NCBI GenBank assembly: GCA_008828725.1
Contig: MEHQ01002099.1
Span: forward strand, 572,576 to 636,575
Reading direction: 5' to 3'
DNA length: 64,000 bases
Source: Saccharina japonica
Lineage: Eukaryota > Sar > Phaeophyceae > Laminariales > Laminariaceae
Part shown: one piece after another, positions 1-11,678 of the stretch
How positions within the stretch are numbered: position 1 is the first letter of the stretch
Layout: each line of letters starts with the position of its first letter
Program-made: the position numbers and the translations under genes
Notes under the pieces: model-generated
Database searches by the model: none
Told to the model about the DNA's origin: nothing
Seen by the model: only the letters and a program-made list of their open reading frames with translations

Positions 1-105
1 AATTCCAAACTTTCCAAATAAAATCCTGTTTTTCCTGCTTTTCCTGTTTTTTTTGGAAAAAAATATTGGAAATTTTGGAAAAAAGTTTCTCGATAAGAAT
101 GACTC
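1..105. repeat. MITE family 1, partial copy
   Basis: An AT-rich stretch of the form TTTCC...GGAAA that ends in CTCGATAAGAATGAC matches the right half of the foldback element at 48306-48547. The left end lies outside the window or is lost. It sits in the intron just upstream of the VPS36 terminal exon. Confidence 0.6.
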
Positions 106-185
106 TTATATGTGCCGCCGGTTCGCTCTAACCTTTCCCACCTCATTTTTGTTTTGTTTTTTACCTTCCCACACTTCTGACGCAG

Positions 186-1195
186 CGGTGATGCTCTCGG
201 TCAAGGGCAGAGACGAGTTTATCGGCCACCTGAATTCAGCCTTGTCGCGGGAAGCTTGGGTCAAGGAGACCGCCGTGCAGGTCATGGAGCGACGGGCGGG
301 CGACGGGAACGGCAGTACCACCTCAAACGCGGGCATCGCCGGCATCCTGCGAAGGCAAGAGGCCAACCGAAAAGCGACCGCCGAGATCGCAACGGAGGCG
401 TTTTCCGACCTGAAGAGCCTCATGGACAAGGCCAAAGAAGTAGTGGCAGTGGTCGAACGCTACTCTGCGGCGCTTCAGGAGAAGCAAAAACAGGCCGCGG
501 CGCAGGAAGAGGAAAAGTCGTCCTCGGAAGCCGGCGGAGGAGGCGGAGGGGGTGTCGACTCTACGCGAGAAGTGGAAGACTTCAGCAACATCCTCCTGGA
601 CATCGGTATCGCGAGCCCCGTAACCAAGCTAAGCGCCGGCACGCGCTACCACCAGCAGTTGGCTCGCCAGCTCGCCGATTTCCTCTCGTCGCCCCCGGGA
701 GGGCGCCCCGGCGCCCGAACGCTGCTGGACCGGTTCGGTGGGATGATGACTCTGCCGGACGTTTTCTCGATATTTAACCGCGCACGGGGCACCGAACTCG
801 TTTCCCCCGCAGATTTGCTCGCCACTGCTCGGCTTCTGAGGCCCACCCGACTCGGCATGTCGCTCCGAAAATTCGCGTCGGGGGTGCTGGTGATCCAGGC
901 GGACACCCACAGCGATAAGGCGGTAGGGGAGAGGCTCGTCAAGGCGGCCGAGGCGGCGGGGAAGGGGGGAGGGGGGTGGGGGGAAGGGCTCGTTGCGACG
1001 CAAGTTGCGAGGGATTTGCGAGTGTCGGTGACGCTGGCTGTGGAGCACTTGCGCACCGCCGAGGCTGCCGGTATGCTGTGCCGGGACGAAAGCGTAGAGG
1101 GGACGCGGTACTACGTGAACCCGTTCGACGCTTTCTTGAAGGGGTTGGAGCAGGAGCAGGCGGGTCGAGCCGCTGAAGAGAAATCGAAGGGTTGA
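186..1195 (+). CDS. VPS36: VPS36, ESCRT-II subunit, terminal exon (C-terminal 335 residues)
   Basis: Vps36 is the ESCRT-II subunit that, with Vps22 and Vps25, sorts ubiquitinated cargo into multivesicular bodies on endosomes. The exon follows an acceptor (TTCTGACGCAG) and reads to a TGA at 1195. Hallmarks in order are GRDEFIGHLNSAL near the start, GIAGILRR, a helix with AFSDLKSLMDKAKEVV, a low-complexity E/Q/G linker (about exon residues 100-125), then the EAP30 part: LLDIGIASPVTK, YHQQLARQLADFL, GGMMTLPDVFSIFNRARGTE, LRKFASGVLVIQ, and a second winged helix ending in RYYVNPF. The N-terminal GLUE/PH lipid- and ubiquitin-binding region must lie in exons left of the window. A poly-Gly insert (AGKGGGGWGEG) lies before the last winged helix. 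The in-frame ATG at 53 is intronic sequence inside a MITE remnant, not a start. Domain assignment is from recall of the family pattern. Confidence 0.93.
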
Positions 1196-3367
1196 TTGAT
1201 GGCTAGCAGCGAAGGCCTGAGTAATGAGTATGTGCTGTGTATATATTTTTAGCCGCGGGCGTTTTTCCTTTTTCAATAGAAAAACTGCGGGCAGGAAATA
1301 CCTTTCTCTCTGGTTTTGTTTCTACCCCGAGCGCTTGCACTCAAGTTCCTGCTGTGGTGCTGTTACGGGGCGGCATTATTGGCCTGTGCTGGAGCACTCA
1401 AATGGCGGGGTATGGCGGGTGTCCCCAAATGCTGTGGCGATTCGCGACGGAAGAAGCAAGGACACAGCAGTAACATGTCCACTGTAGGCTTACGATCGAT
1501 TATGAGCTGTAAGAGTAACGATCTGTTCAATATGTAACGAAGTATTAAGCACGCAAAAGCTTGCGAATCAGAATGTAATTACATACAGTATGTAGCTCTA
1601 CGTAAAAGCCGAACAGATTGCCACAGGCCCGGGTGGGAGATGACACCTTCCCTTCATCGAGCTTGTTCATATAACAGCAGCAGGCGACATACTGTAGGTT
1701 GTTTGCTGTTCTACGCTGTACACCATCCGACGACAAGTACGTAGACTCATTTAACGTTATAGCGACAGAACCCAAGCAAGGGTATCGCATTTGAAAATCG
1801 ATGCATCAGTGCATGACCATTCTGGAAAACTCGCGCGGGTCTTCCGGCGCACGCCCTCGCCTCTCTTTTGCGCACCTTTTTGGCGCCGATTAACACCCCG
1901 CACAAGTGAACAAACAGGTTAATGACCATTCTCCGACCTCGGTACTTGGACGCACAAAAAACGCCTCCTGGTTAACGCGTACGTACGTAAAGCTCACAGT
2001 TAAACTCCGCACAAAGGCGGTACCTTCCACACGCGCGCAACACACGTTACAACTCAGCCCTTGCCTTTACCCTCGCAATCCGCAGCAAAGAGAAAACTGC
2101 CACGCTGCGCAGAAAAAAAAAAAAAAAAGCAGACCTCCCCTAAGGCCTCCTCCTCATCTCTTGCCACCATCCAAAACAATAATATACAAAACGCGCGCCC
2201 TCCCAGCCGCACAAGACAAGGGCAGCAAGGACCGAGCCTGGTGGGTGGGTGGGTGGGAGGCAGGCTTATTCTGGGCGCCGTTCGCTACTGACCCGGCACC
2301 CAACTGTCATAAAACGGCCGTTGGTGAGCCGTTGATCTGGTGGGTTCGAGTGTGCCTAATTACGAGGGAAACGTTGTCAGCGAGGTACGACAAGTACGCT
2401 CGCTGGGCTCTTCTCGACTGGGCATGTGACGACCCGCCAGGTGCGTGGAAACCGCAACACTGAATATTACAGAACAGCACCCCCCTTTTATATGTTACAA
2501 AATCCCTTTTTCCAAGTGAAACAGTCCCGCGCGCTTTACTGCGCTGGTGTCGTCTATTTGGGGACATTCGCCATGGAAAGGCACCCCCGATCATCATCAC
2601 TCATCACGCAACACAGCAAGTCCCCCACAGTTAATTGGGATAAATGAGGGGCGAAAAACAAAAGCGCACGCTGGCATCAAAAATAAAAAACGCTTGATAA
2701 AAAAAAGCACCAACAACAAACAAAAAAACAGGGCGCGACAGCCAAGCGACAGCACGCGAATCACTGACGCGTCGAAAGTTACTTAGGGCCTGCCGTACGA
2801 GACGAAGTGAGCTGTTAGCCCACACCGCCTGTGAGTTGAATGCAACGGGGGCATAACGCCATCGCCACAAACCTCTCCGCGGCACAACCAGCACGTTACA
2901 GCATCAGTCCAGGGCCGAGAGCGCACTAGGTACCGGCGCCTGAAGCGGTTAACAACGAAAGCTCAGCAACAGCAATCACCTCGGAGAGTGCTGTTAGCGG
3001 CACCGGAAAGCTTTATTTAGCGTTCAGCGACCGTGCCTGCACCTACGGGGCAGCGCGTTAGCATCGCGTTGTTATGCCCGGCCAGCCATCGCCGACTAGC
3101 TGTGGCACCTAGCGCTGTGCGGGGAGCGAGTGTTCACTGAGGGCCCTCGTTTCCTCGCCGCGCGCGCCTGCTTCTCGAGCTTTTCGATGTGGTCCATTAT
3201 CACCTGCCCACCGCAAGGAGGAGTGAGGAATCGACAACGAAAAACATTAATATGCCATGTGCGTAGACGCCCAATGACAGGGATTCATTTTTTCTCTCGT
3301 TTACGCGGCCATGCTCTTGTTTCTTGTTTGCGGTCGACATACACAGCTACTGTAGGAAGCGCGTTAA
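1196..3367. other. Intergenic, no gene recognised
   Basis: Contains the VPS36 3' flank, an A-tract at 2110-2126 and a GGTGGGTGGG run near 2240. The open frame at 1906-2463 (+) crosses the A-tract, shows no conserved motif and no coding-like third-position bias, so I do not call it. Confidence 0.6.
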
Positions 3368-3445
3368 CCCCTCCACAGCTGCTCCCACAATTTCCGGGAC
3401 AAACTACTTGATATTAGTGTGGGTTGACTTGTGCAGTAGGCTTCA
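3368..3445. repeat. MITE family C (piggyBac-like), eroded copy
   Basis: Begins at GTTAACCCCT and continues with ACAAACTACTTGATATTAGTGTGGG, parallel to the better copies at 23980-24059 and 29649-29728. The right end is no longer recognisable. Confidence 0.5.
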
Positions 3446-3911
3446 ACATTGTCTACCGGGCCAATCAGATACCAGGCATGTGTTTTTTTGTGGTTTCGAT
3501 GCTGCGGGGTGGAAGGTCTACTCGCGGTAAGGTTTCACTAAAAAACCAGGAGGTAAAACTTCGGCACGGACTTGACCCAAATTTATCGACTGTTCTGGGT
3601 GTTTAACTTCGTTTAAAGACTTGATTTAACCAATCTTAACGATTACTGTGAATGTCAACGAGATGCGAGAATAAACAGAAAACCCGAACAACCAGAGACC
3701 AGAGACGACCTCACATCATGGTCGGTTCCGAAGAGGCTCGTCAGTTTGACGTCGTTCGTTAAAGCGTCAATTCAAGGCACCAGTCTACAAAAGAAGGGCG
3801 AAGACAAGCCTCACACAAGGCGTTACGGTTCCGGCAAAACCCACGACCACACGCAACAACAGCTCACAAGACTACACCGACGCGCGAGGCACCAAGTGAC
3901 ACGGCTCCCAC

Positions 3912-6101
3912 CTTAACGCATCGGGACCCGTCGTTGCTTAGCGCCACCTCCAGAGGACTCTTATTCTGGTAAAGCTGGACTACCGATGCCCCGTGCTCAA
4001 GCAATGCCCGCGTTGTCTCGGGGAGGTCCAGCGCGCACGCCTGGTAGAGGGGGGTGCCACCGTACTGCAAGAGGTTCGGGCGGCGGTGGCGGGCGGAGTG
4101 CAGCAGGTGGGGTGTCAATTCGTTTTTCTTAATCAGCTCAGTTGTCTCACGAGCGTTCATGAGCAGGAGCTACTCGTACGTACATACGTACGTATGTATG
4201 ATACTATTACAGCTGCGCGTTGATTTGCCGAAAAACGAAAATGTCAGCACGGCGCGTTGATTTTGCCAAGAAACGAGCTGCCAGCACTGCAAACACTAAT
4301 TACTCCTCGCAGAAATGTTCTGACACCCGCAAGCTCGGGCGTGGGGTATGCACACCGTCGGCCATCGGTTGTGGCACGCAATCGCCGTTGTGAGTACTTG
4401 GTGACCAAGAGAGTCAGTTTTGCACGTCATGGACACACATCAGACTGCACAAATCGCTGCAAATTGCGCGTAAAAAATACGAGAATGCCTGGCTCCAGCA
4501 CACAGAGCTCCAGGTATACAGCAGCACCTGTCGGTAGGGAGCAACATAACATTTACATTTACTGCCGTACACACATTGACTGGTGGCGAAAAATCTTGGT
4601 TCGAGCGCGATGCTACTGGTGTCCATACCCTTTTAGCCTCCGATTGAAACTGCGCTCATTGTGTTTCACCAAGAGCTTATCATAATACGTACTGCTGTAT
4701 ACATACACTTTGCCGGTAATCTACCACCATGCACCGTGTGGAATACTATGCACGACATACATAAGATATCTCGTAGACTTGGTTCTGTACTCGTACGTAG
4801 GCGGTACGAATAACAGTACAGCACCAGGGCATCAACGTAGCGTGTCGCAAAGGGCGGCTGGCACTTGTCGGCCCTATACGTGTACTCGTGTATCTCTTAT
4901 CAAACCTTAAGCTTTCACGGGGGAAACAAAATCCGCGCGTCCAGCGCTTCGACCCTTCCCATGGTCAAAATGATCCTAAACTAGTCCCAAGTGTATAGTC
5001 TGTGTTCCCAAAGAGAGGTTGCAGCCTTCCCACTGCAAAAAAAAATGTAACTTAAAATTCAAGTATAATACCTCGTACGTACGAACTGGTATTAGTAGTT
5101 TGCCCTAGAGGTGTTACCCGACGAGTACCCGTCTTAAACGGGTACCCGCCAACTTTAAGAAAAAATACCCGGGAACTCGCGAGTATTGACGGCCATTTTA
5201 GGCGGGTACCCGAGTACCCGTTTAACGGCGGGTACCCGTTTAACACCCGGGTACTCTTCTAACAGCCGAGTACCCGAATGCCCGGGGCCGAAATACTCGG
5301 CGAGTATGAAGTGTCACCCGTACCCGTCACGGGTATTAGCAAGCCGGGTAATACTCGCGAGTATCCGGGTAATTGGCAAAAGGTAACACCTCTATCAAAA
5401 GTTTGCCCCCAAAACGTGGGTACCGTTCTACCAGGGTGATAACCACAAAGCCGGCGAAAATGTTGCACAGGTCAGACAGATCAGATCGATTTACAGATCA
5501 CACAGATCAATTTCACGGATCGGCATCATCTGTGCAAGTTTCCAGGGGGCTTATGTGCATGATCTGAATGATCTGTCCGTGTTTCCGCAGTGTGTATCGT
5601 AGTGTATCTACAGGGTGTGGTCATGTTGTCGCGAGTGTGCCCGGGCTTGTAAAGCACCTTGAACTCTCAAGTCTGATCCGGTATGTACGATCTGTGTTAT
5701 CTGGTAAAATATCAAGATTCCATTATATGATCTAAGTAGGATACGAATGAGCGATACATACGCCCTAACTCACTGATCTGTACGATCTGTAGGCCAGGCA
5801 GATCATTATCTGTCCCACGTGTGAGATGTCTCGCTAACGTCAACAACGCGGAGAAAAAAAAAACACGTCTCAGTTCAAGATTAAGTTCAGTGTGCTCAAT
5901 GAAACAGCTTGAGGCACTAACAAAGAAAGGACTCACAGCACGCCACAATACTTCGTCCCCAGCGTTGGGGTCAACCCCCTCTTCAGCCAGTAGCTCGGCA
6001 AGAAGTTTGAGGGCTTCTTCGTCCTCCTCGTCCTCCACGCTCGACGATATCACCGCGTTGTAGAGAGCTCGAAGCATTTTCGGCGTGTCTGGGACATCTC
6101 C
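3912..6101 (-). CDS. Ankyrin-repeat-type protein, two internal exons (partial gene)
   Basis: Two minus-strand exons join in phase 0: 6101-5937 (55 codons) and 4169-3912 (86 codons). The first follows a CTAAC branch-like site and acceptor CCCGCAG and ends at donor GTGAGT; the second ends at donor GTGGGA. The joined protein reads through LLAEEGVDPNAGDEVLWRA and then a clear ankyrin-like pattern, GGTPLYQACALDLPETTRAL-LEHGASV, followed by NKSPLEVAL. Ankyrin repeats are protein-binding modules; no catalytic domain is visible, so the function is unknown. An acidic run (EDEEDEEA) precedes the repeats. The 1.77 kb intron carries the palindromic element at 5102-5396 and a GATC-rich repeat. First and last exons were not found. 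The frame before the first exon's acceptor contains stops, so the ATG-like start further upstream is not used. Confidence 0.72.
5102..5396. repeat. Palindromic element built of GGGTACCCG/CGAGTACCCG units
   Basis: Bounded by an inverted pair, AGAGGTGTTACC at the left and GGTAACACCTCT at the right. The interior is a dense series of GGGTACCCG, CGGGTACTCG and ACTCGCGAGTA palindromes. It lies inside the intron of the ankyrin gene. No coding potential. Confidence 0.75.
5465..5810. repeat. GATC-rich repeat family, copy 1
   Basis: Recurrent CAGATCAGATCGAT, GATCTGTA and TGATCTG words, shared with 35728-36010, 38255-38525, 42280-42545 and 45385-45925. This copy is short and diverged. Confidence 0.6.
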
Positions 6102-7467
6102 CTGCGGGTACATGGAAACATGATTTGTTAGTATTGTTTAGTTTGAAGGTTTGAAGCATGGAATACGCACCGCACCCCGTATCCCCTGGCTTGCTGCTCT
6201 GCGGCTGCAGCTGTCACATGTACAAGCTTGTAGCAGCAGTGCTGCACTACGTATGCATAGATGCATACCTGGTAGAGTATGCCGCCGCTCGAAATGAAAC
6301 AACAGAGGAAAGACCAGCCAGAAGTCTGGCTCGGCAGCTCGGCAGACAACAGCAGTCAGTTACACAACAGCAGCAGTCTTCGCCAATATGTACATGAATA
6401 CCGCTCCACAAATCCCAGATTTCAGACTTCCGTCATATTCAATCTTCCCACGTCGAAAAAGGTAAAAAACGTCGCTGAAAATATGAAGAAAAACGAGTCG
6501 AGTCTTGTACCCGTTGAGTTGCGCCGCTGGTTGGGGTGGGTACCGGTCTGCCGGTACCTAATAGTAATCTTGCCATCGTCGTGTTCTCCAGACGGCATCC
6601 CAAACATGTGATTCGGTGGTTCCCGTCCGGTGTCACTAGAGGTTTAGCCCATTGCTTGCTCGTGAGCAACGCCCGTACCGTACGTAGGGAGATTGCGCAC
6701 AAGGGCATCACGAAAACAGCAGTTTTGGGTGCAACAACCCAGGATGATTCTCGACGACATGCCCGTCTTGTTTTGAAATCGAGTTCTGGACTGGGCACGT
6801 TGCGGATACTTCGACTAGCTACCTCGACCGTTCTAGGTGAAGCCAGCATAGCGGCGCCATGCCGAGCAATCGTCCATGGCGAACGTAGAAGCAGTACGTG
6901 TTGCCACTCTCTCTCATTCCTTTCAGACCAGAGGCACAGTGCACCTCGATGACTGCATATTTGTACCGGCGTGTGCAGACATCGGAAACGAGAGCAAAAA
7001 TACCGTTTTCAAAGGAAACGCAAATCATCCGATCAAAGCAACACAGCTCACATTTTTAACCATCTCTAGCACGCGCGTAGGAGTGTCGAGTAACGTAGTG
7101 GGGGATATTTTCCTCTTCTTGACAACAGGAGTGTCGGATGCAGCTCCAGCGAACATATTCTCAGCAGGCATCGTCTAGCAGGCAGAGAGCAACAGAGTGA
7201 GGCAAGCCACGTGCCGACTCGCTACCAACAAAAAACGACGGGACAAAAACAGAATCGTCGCTGAACAAAAAAAAGCTTCCCAGGACGTATACGCCCCCCA
7301 AAATTGTTGAGAACTCGTTTTTTTTTTCATTTTTTCCATTTTTTTCTTCTTTTTTTTTCATTTTTTCCTTGTTTTTCCCCTTGTTATTATTTCAAGCCGA
7401 TCCGTCAAGCTGTCGATTTTGCACGCGCAGAGCAAAACACGGCCCGCGCAACACAGAGATGGAAAAA
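6102..7467. other. Non-genic; no gene recognised
   Basis: Upstream (5') side of the ankyrin exons, so probably intron. Overlapping open frames on both strands at 6439-6952 have no motif that I recognise and no convincing splice sites. Poly-T runs lie at 7317-7370. Confidence 0.5.
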
Positions 7468-7569
7468 AGTGGAAGATTGAACGAAGGAAATCTGGGGTTT
7501 GTGGAGAGGTATTGAATCGTTGGCATGATTGAAAGAGGGGATCGGGAAAGGTCTATCAAGTACGTATCA
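7468..7569 (+). repeat. Split direct repeat A1 of the DIRS-like element
   Basis: Starts AGTGGAAGATTGAACG and ends CAAGTACGTATCA. It matches A2 at 11245-11346 with about one difference (GTCTATC here, GTTTATC in A2). Confidence 0.92.
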
Positions 7570-7750
7570 CATGAACCATGCATAATTACTGACTACTATA
7601 CTGTGAACAGTAAAAATGGATTAAGGACGGACTACAGTAGTTCGGATTTTGTGGTATTAATGAGTTGTTGTTAATTAATCGATATAATAACATACCATTT
7701 GCAAATATTACCGCGGATGTATCGGCTCAGGTGATGGTTACCGTGAGGAA

Positions 7751-9340
7751 ATGGATCGGACGGTGTCGGAATGTGATATTCTGGCGCGAATGAAGGTATT
7801 GCAGAAGGACTATCATGCGTCAAAGAAGAAACTGGCAGAATACAAGGCACGTTGTGTTGAAGAAACAGAAAGATATGATGCTTTAAATGTTTTGCACAAA
7901 ACGGTGGAAAGGTCGGATGCTTTGATCGAATTGCTAAGAATTGCGGACATTGCAACAGAAGGGGCCCTTATATGTGATGGTATGATGGGAACCCTTGCCG
8001 CATTTTTTGGCGGGGAAGTGATGGCTGCTCATCGTGATGCAATCTTGATAGAGCAGCATTTCGGGTCAAAAGGATTTCATGACATGGAGCGTTTAATGCA
8101 AGCTGTTAGGCATGGAGTGCCGGTCGATGTTATTGAAGGAGGTGATTTAGACACAGCACTGCATTATGGGAATCATTCGAGCGTTTTACAGCATAGCGAC
8201 TTGTTGTTCGACAGACTTATGGAGGATATTGCGAGTGGTCGGGTATTGCCGGTACACCGGTCAATAGCCCATGCGGTTCGTGGACTGAGAATATCACCTT
8301 TGGCCGTGATAGATGAACGGAAAAAATTGAGAGTGATTTTGGATTTGACAGTAGGACAAGGAGTAAATTCAGACACGGACTTTGAAAAAGCGCCGGTGTG
8401 TGAGTTGGGTGGTGTTTTATTCCGCTTCATTGCGCAAACGTGCGCTCGCCGAGAGCAAGTAGGCGCGGGAGTGCCTATTTACATATCAAAAATGGATGTG
8501 AAGGATGCTTTTAGAAGAGTTCACATCGAGTGGAATAAGGCACCTATTTTTTCATATGTGGTAGGGGAATATATTGTCATTGATTTCAGGTTGGCGTTCG
8601 GGTGGCGTTCGTCCCCTGGATGGTGGGGTTTGATGGCTGCGGCAATTCTTCATTCGCATCGAAATACTGACGTTAACACAGCTGTGGTTTTGCCAGATGC
8701 GCGAAGGATAGCAAAGGACGTGAAAGTTTGGGCACCAGCAGAAGGGGAGAGTGCAAAGTGTGCTCCTCCTGGAGTTGTTGTTGTGCCTGAATTACAGGGA
8801 AATCCAGAGGCGGAGTTTTACGCTGAGATGTACGTCGACGATATGCTGAATTTGGAAGCATGCAAGCGTGGAAACGAGAGTCGACTATTTATAGCAACAC
8901 TTTCCGCAATTTCAGATCATTTAAGGATGTTTGGTAAGTCTAGCGATAATCCGGTGCCCGTTTTGTCACAAAAGAAATTGACAGATTGGGCTGTGTGTCA
9001 AGAAGTATTAGGTTTTGACATTGATACTCAAAAAATGAGGATAAAATTGCCGGCAAGAAAACGCAAGAAGGTGTTACAGCTTTTGCAAAGTGGCCGTCAA
9101 CGAGAAAACTGCAACGCAAAGAGATGTGGAGTTGACAGGAAAGTGCGCCATGTGGCCCAGGTGGTGAGGCCGGGTCGTTTCTTTGTTTGGAGGTTGTTGT
9201 TGATGGTAGGTCTGAAAGAGAAACAAGAGATGGTGACACGCAATTGGCGGCGGTCCCGAAGGGCACGGTTATACTTTAGGCCAAGAGTTTCATGCGGATT
9301 TGGAGTGGTGGAAATGGGCTTTACGAAACCTTGTTGGTGA
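7751..9340 (+). pseudogene. DIRS-type reverse transcriptase / RNase H ORF, frameshifted at the 3' end
   Basis: Encodes 529 residues that copy element RNA into DNA. After a helical N-terminus of about 160 residues come the RT blocks: KLRVILDLT (fingers), ISKMDVKDAFRRVHI, IDFRLAFGWRSSPGWW, and the catalytic box FYAEMYVDDML near residue 360, followed by VLGFDIDTQ. The YVDD box and the missing aspartic protease and integrase agree with DIRS-like elements rather than Ty1/Ty3 types. From about 9090 the expected continuation (a WPS-TRK-TA segment, then GKVRHVAQVVRPGRFFVWRL) jumps between frames, and downstream RNase H pieces (WVNKCGGTRDPRA, HIPGV, ADGIS) are scattered over 9492-9810 in different frames. 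The ATG at 7751 is the first in frame. The gag ORF usual in this group is not seen. Confidence 0.88.
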
Positions 9341-9491
9341 TGGTGTTTCTTTATATCATCTTTCTTCGAACACACGCAATGGGTTCCGAACGGCATTGGT
9401 GTCGGATCTACTTTAAGTGCAGTTGGAGGTTACTGCGCGAAACAGGAATTTGGTGGGATACGATTTAACTACCGAAGAGAAAAGTAGGTAA

Positions 9492-9810
9492 TTGGTGGGT
9501 GCAAAATGCAAAGCGCACAAGCAAATTTCTATCAATGTGTTGAAGTTGTTGGCAATGGTAATGACAGCCTATGTGATGGTGGTGCAGAAGTCAGACCGTC
9601 AAATATTGTGGGCGCGCCCGTTGTTATGCTTGGCGGCAACGTTTCGGGGTGAGTGGGTCAATAAGTGTGGGGGAACACGGGATCCGAGAGCTCTTTTTGT
9701 GCGATATTTGGGAGAATTGAAATCGGCGGTTGGTGTTTTGAAGCTGCGCATATTCCAGGGGTAAAAATGTTGGGCCGATGGCATTTCAGGTGGCTCGGCA
9801 ACGATTAATT
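9492..9810 (+). pseudogene. RNase H domain remnant of the DIRS-like element
   Basis: The pieces INVLKLLAMVMTAYVMVV, WVNKCGGTRDPRA, RYLGEL and HIPGV-ADGIS follow the order of the RNase H region of DIRS-like pol proteins, but small indels split them over all three frames. Confidence 0.7.
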
Positions 9811-10544
9811 CGCGTTTGTCTTCTCTTTTCCCGCATGTGATTGGCGGAGGCGAGTTTGGGGAAGAGTGGTGGACGACGTGTTCGGGAGTCTTGCAGGCTC
9901 TTTGTCGACGGTCGAGTGGCTCCTTCGACAAAGTCACTTATCAGCTGCCTGGCGTTTGTGGACGCAGTGGCGTTTAGATGCCGTACATGAAGCGATATTG
10001 GATGTGGAGTTGGGTGAGAGGCGGTAGCGAGAGAGATTGCGAAGTATATGGCGCATTTGTACTTTTCGCGCGGAAACAAAGCATCGACGGTTGAAGGGAG
10101 ATTGGTCGCAGTTCAGCTTTTCATCGTCGTGTCGGGATAGAGTTGCCGATGAAACATTTTATCGTAAAATCGGTGAAGGCAGGCATTGTGAGGGAGAGTG
10201 CATTGAAGGGCGAACCGCAACGGATTAGGCGTCCGATATCGTGGGTTATTTGAAACAGGGACTGACAACTGTACCAGAGTGGGGGAGCAAGGGTGGCAAA
10301 GTCATGTGGATGATGTTAGCGGTCTCTCTATTTTGTTTTGGGCTGTGCGTCTGAGTGTTTGCGTACAACGACGGAAAAACCACAAGATTTTGGGTTGACG
10401 AGGAGATGTTTCTTTTTTTTGTGGATTGACACAGTTATCAACGCCTGAATTGTGGCGTTGCGCTGATCGGGTGGAACTTTTGTTCAGAGGGTCGAAAGGA
10501 AACCAAAAGAGTGTAACGGGGAAGGTGTTTCACGCAAGAAAACG

Positions 10545-11004
10545 GTGGTTGGGGCGACTGATTTCAATTGGGATAGTATGCCGCCGTCGGTTTCTCATTT
10601 GAGGGGTGAGGTCGGTGGTTTTGAGGTGATGCTCGAATTGATGCTGATGTATCCTGTTCTGGACTTAGTTATCATCTTGCTACATATGGGATGGGGTAAT
10701 TGGAGAGTGTGGACTCGTAATCAGGCCACAGTGTCCTTAAGGGATTTAGTGGGAAGACAAGGGTTAGCACCAGGAGAGTATGCTTTGCATTCGGGCAGGA
10801 TTAGGGAGAGCAACGAGACTTGCGGCAGGTGGGGTTTCGGTAATGGAAATCCAACGTCAGGGGAGGTGGAAGAGTGACGCTTTTATGATGTACGTAAGAG
10901 CGACAAGAGATGAGGAAGTTAAGGTTTCAAGGGTTTTAGCTTCTAACGCAGTGGCGGGAGGTATTCAACCAGGTCAAGGGACTAAGTGGGGGGGGGGGAG
11001 ATAA
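10545..11004 (+). pseudogene. Tyrosine recombinase (integrase) of the DIRS-like element, frameshifted
   Basis: Two overlapping frames (10545-10877 and 10780-11004) together give the C-terminal catalytic part of a tyrosine recombinase: ALHSGR (the H-x-x-R box), ATRLAAGGVSVMEIQRQGRW, KSDAFMMYVRA with the presumed nucleophilic Tyr. A frameshift near 10800-10820 separates the H-x-x-R box from the rest. Such enzymes integrate the circular cDNA. The conserved N-terminal Arg lies in a region (about 10230-10540) too damaged to read. Confidence 0.82.
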
Positions 11005-11115
11005 GAAGAAATATTAATGTGGGGGTAAAGGGGGGTTTAGAGTGTGGGAGGGCACGTATAACTGGGGTTGGTAGTTCACACAGATAATGTAGAGACTGTT
11101 ATTAAGGTGGGGTTG

Positions 11116-11245
11116 AAGTATGGTAGGGTTTTGCAGTAGAATGTAGTAGTCTATATCGGGTGTGTTTTTATATGTGCTAGTTTAAGTGTGGATCATATCC
11201 AGCACTTATACTAATAATAATTCCAGATTTATTAAGCAAAACAAA
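11116..11245 (+). repeat. Split direct repeat B1 of the DIRS-like element
   Basis: Begins AAGTATGGTAGGGTTTTGCA and ends AAGCAAAACAAA, abutting A2. Nearly identical to B2. Confidence 0.92.
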
Positions 11246-11346
11246 GTGGAAGATTGAACGAAGGAAATCTGGGGTTTGTGGAGAGGTATTGAATCGTTGG
11301 CATGATTGAAAGAGGGGATCGGGAAAGGTTTATCAAGTACGTATCA
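11245..11346 (+). repeat. Split direct repeat A2 of the DIRS-like element
   Basis: Second copy of the left terminus, directly joined to B1, as expected from a circle-junction-type arrangement. Confidence 0.92.
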
Positions 11347-11549
11347 TGGCGGTGCAGTTGGTTGAGCTGCAGAGACAGAGGTTGGGAAGGTTTGAGGCAG
11401 GAAGGAAGAAGACCATCTAGTACGGGGCTCTACTCGTGGTGTTGACGAGCAAGGGTTTGGCACTGCTGGGTGGAAGGTCGGGCAGTTGAAAGAAGAACCC
11501 GCCCGCCCTTCCCTGGGGGGTTAAAGTATGGTAGGGTTTAAAAAATACT

Positions 11550-11678
11550 AAGTATGGTAGGGTTTTGCAGTAGAAAGTAGTAGTCTATATCGGGTGTGTT
11601 TTTATATGTGCTAGTTTAAGTGTGGATCATATCCAGCACTTATACTAATAATAATTCCAGATTCATGAGCAAAACAAA
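11550..11678 (+). repeat. Split direct repeat B2, right terminus of the DIRS-like element
   Basis: Repeats B1 with only a few changes and ends GAGCAAAACAAA. The similarity stops here and marks the right end. Confidence 0.9.

Larger units (their letters stand above)
7468..11678 (+). mobile_element. DIRS-superfamily retrotransposon (PAT/Ngaro-type ends), decayed
   Basis: The order is A1 repeat (7468-7569), reverse transcriptase ORF (7751-9340), RNase H remnant, tyrosine recombinase remnant, then B1 (11116-11245), A2 (11245-11346) and B2 (11550-11678). A1 and A2 are about 102 bp and nearly identical; B1 and B2 are about 129 bp and nearly identical. This A1-ORFs-B1A2-B2 layout is the split-direct-repeat structure known for PAT and Ngaro elements, which replicate through a circular intermediate integrated by a tyrosine recombinase and leave no target duplication. 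Several frameshifts after about 9090 make this copy inactive. An extra fragment of the B start (TTAAAGTATGGTAGGGTT) lies at 11521-11538. Confidence 0.9.

Noticed and set aside
1906..2463. 185-residue open frame (+)
   Set aside because: Crosses a poly-A tract, low complexity, no motif, no splice support.
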